Shown piece by piece: positions 63,781-64,000 of a DNA stretch of 64,000 bases. Both the position numbers and the translations under genes were made by a program. Source of the DNA: Niastella soli (lineage in GTDB: Bacteria > Bacteroidota > Bacteroidia > Chitinophagales > Chitinophagaceae); assembly GCF_017742245.1 (NCBI RefSeq), contig NZ_JAGHKO010000001.1, positions 248,001 to 312,000 of the forward strand, written 5' to 3'. Below the pieces are notes generated by a model. That model did not search any database and was not told the DNA's origin. It saw only the letters and a program-made list of their open reading frames with translations. Within the stretch, counting starts at the first letter, position 1. Each line of letters starts with the position of its first letter.

Positions 63781-63838
63781 AGAATGCCACTGAAATGCCA
63801 CTGGAATGCCACTGAAATGCCACTGTGGGTGGCATTCT
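63781..63838. repeat. Four tandem 11-bp units with an inverted copy
   Basis: AATGCCACTGA, AATGCCACTGG, AATGCCACTGA and AATGCCACTGT (63783-63826) are followed by GTGGCATTCT (63829-63838), which is the exact complement of AGAATGCCAC at 63781-63790. The last unit and the inverted copy form an 8-bp hairpin with a 5-base loop. Confidence 0.85.
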
Positions 63839-64000
63839 GATGCAGTTTTGGTAGCAGGCCGGTGGGAAATGGAGTACATATATGTGCTATATCACCAGGA
63901 TCTGCACTATATCTGACCAGGGTCTTGCCTGGATGTTGTTCGGCTTTTGTTTTGCTTTTCCCGAGGAAAACCCAGTGTTTTCATAGGGAAGCACCGAAGG

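Larger units (their letters stand above)
63096..64000. other. Gene-free region at the right edge with the operon leader
   Basis: No gene was recognised in the last 905 bases. The left third is the leader and promoter of the polysaccharide operon. It includes TTCGAAAGGA twice (63311 and 63363) and TTCGAAGGAAATCGGG (63335), the last resembling 63363-63380. The right part holds small inverted repeats (TCAATG/CATTGA near 63594-63612) and an 11-bp tandem repeat. A gene entering from beyond the right edge cannot be excluded. Confidence 0.6.

Noticed and set aside
63700-64000. C-terminal fragment of a gene entering from the right edge
   Set aside because: Frames open to the edge are short (under 40 codons on the minus strand) and show no family resemblance.

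Overview
The window reads as chromosomal DNA of a Bacteroidota bacterium, most likely a member of the Chitinophagaceae (Niastella or Chitinophaga type). The grounds are SusC/SusD outer-membrane pairs, a surface protein with a type IX secretion tail, an UpxY-type NusG paralogue leading a polysaccharide operon, and promoter boxes of the Bacteroidota form TTG-N18-20-TAnnTTTG. The genus is inference. No tRNA, rRNA, CRISPR array or insertion sequence was seen.

Region 1 (1-8.3 kb) is a glycan-uptake locus: a truncated SusC paralogue at the left edge, a complete SusD/SusC pair, and a divergent LacI-type regulator. The leaders of both susC genes share a 22-bp identical block containing a palindrome with a central CG, which is the likely operator. 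A short housekeeping stretch follows (8.4-11.4 kb): rpiA and a MocR-type regulator/aminotransferase, separated by unusual repeats.

Region 2 (11.4-26.7 kb) is a nitrate assimilation island. On the minus strand, in order of transcription, lie nirB, a Rieske-type nirD, an outer-membrane porin, a NarK-type transporter, a nitrate reductase fused to its own NAD(P)H reductase, a rubredoxin-tailed protein built on a nitrite/sulfite-reductase-like scaffold, a small SelW-like (Rdx) protein and mobA. Divergently on the plus strand are a Crp/Fnr regulator with an N-terminal cysteine cluster, the siroheme methyltransferase and a GNAT-like protein. Together they can take up nitrate, reduce it to nitrite and ammonium, and make the siroheme and part of the molybdenum cofactor needed.

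Region 3 (26.7-32.8 kb) holds a repeat-rich, apparently structured non-coding segment ending in a terminator, three small membrane or stress-type proteins, and a 1268-residue secreted protein with an apparent Tat signal, G8, beta-helix, PA14 and four PKD domains and a type IX tail.

Region 4 (32.8-63.1 kb) is a large exopolysaccharide/glycan cluster, almost entirely on the minus strand. It starts at a good promoter near 63.44 kb, followed by a 330-nt leader and upxY. Next come genes for UDP-sugar acid synthesis, Wza/Wzc-type export, an ABC flippase, four GT2 and four GT4 glycosyltransferases, an FkbM methyltransferase, a polymerase-like membrane protein and three polysaccharide deacetylases. 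A Pgl-like cassette (dehydratase, aminotransferase, acetyltransferase, priming transferase, GT4) suggests a diacetylated diamino sugar at the reducing end. A second aminotransferase and a GNAT protein add further decoration.

A theme across the window is intergenic short-period repeats, most strikingly tandem heptanucleotides of unrelated sequence placed just 3' of genes. The last 900 bases hold no recognisable gene.
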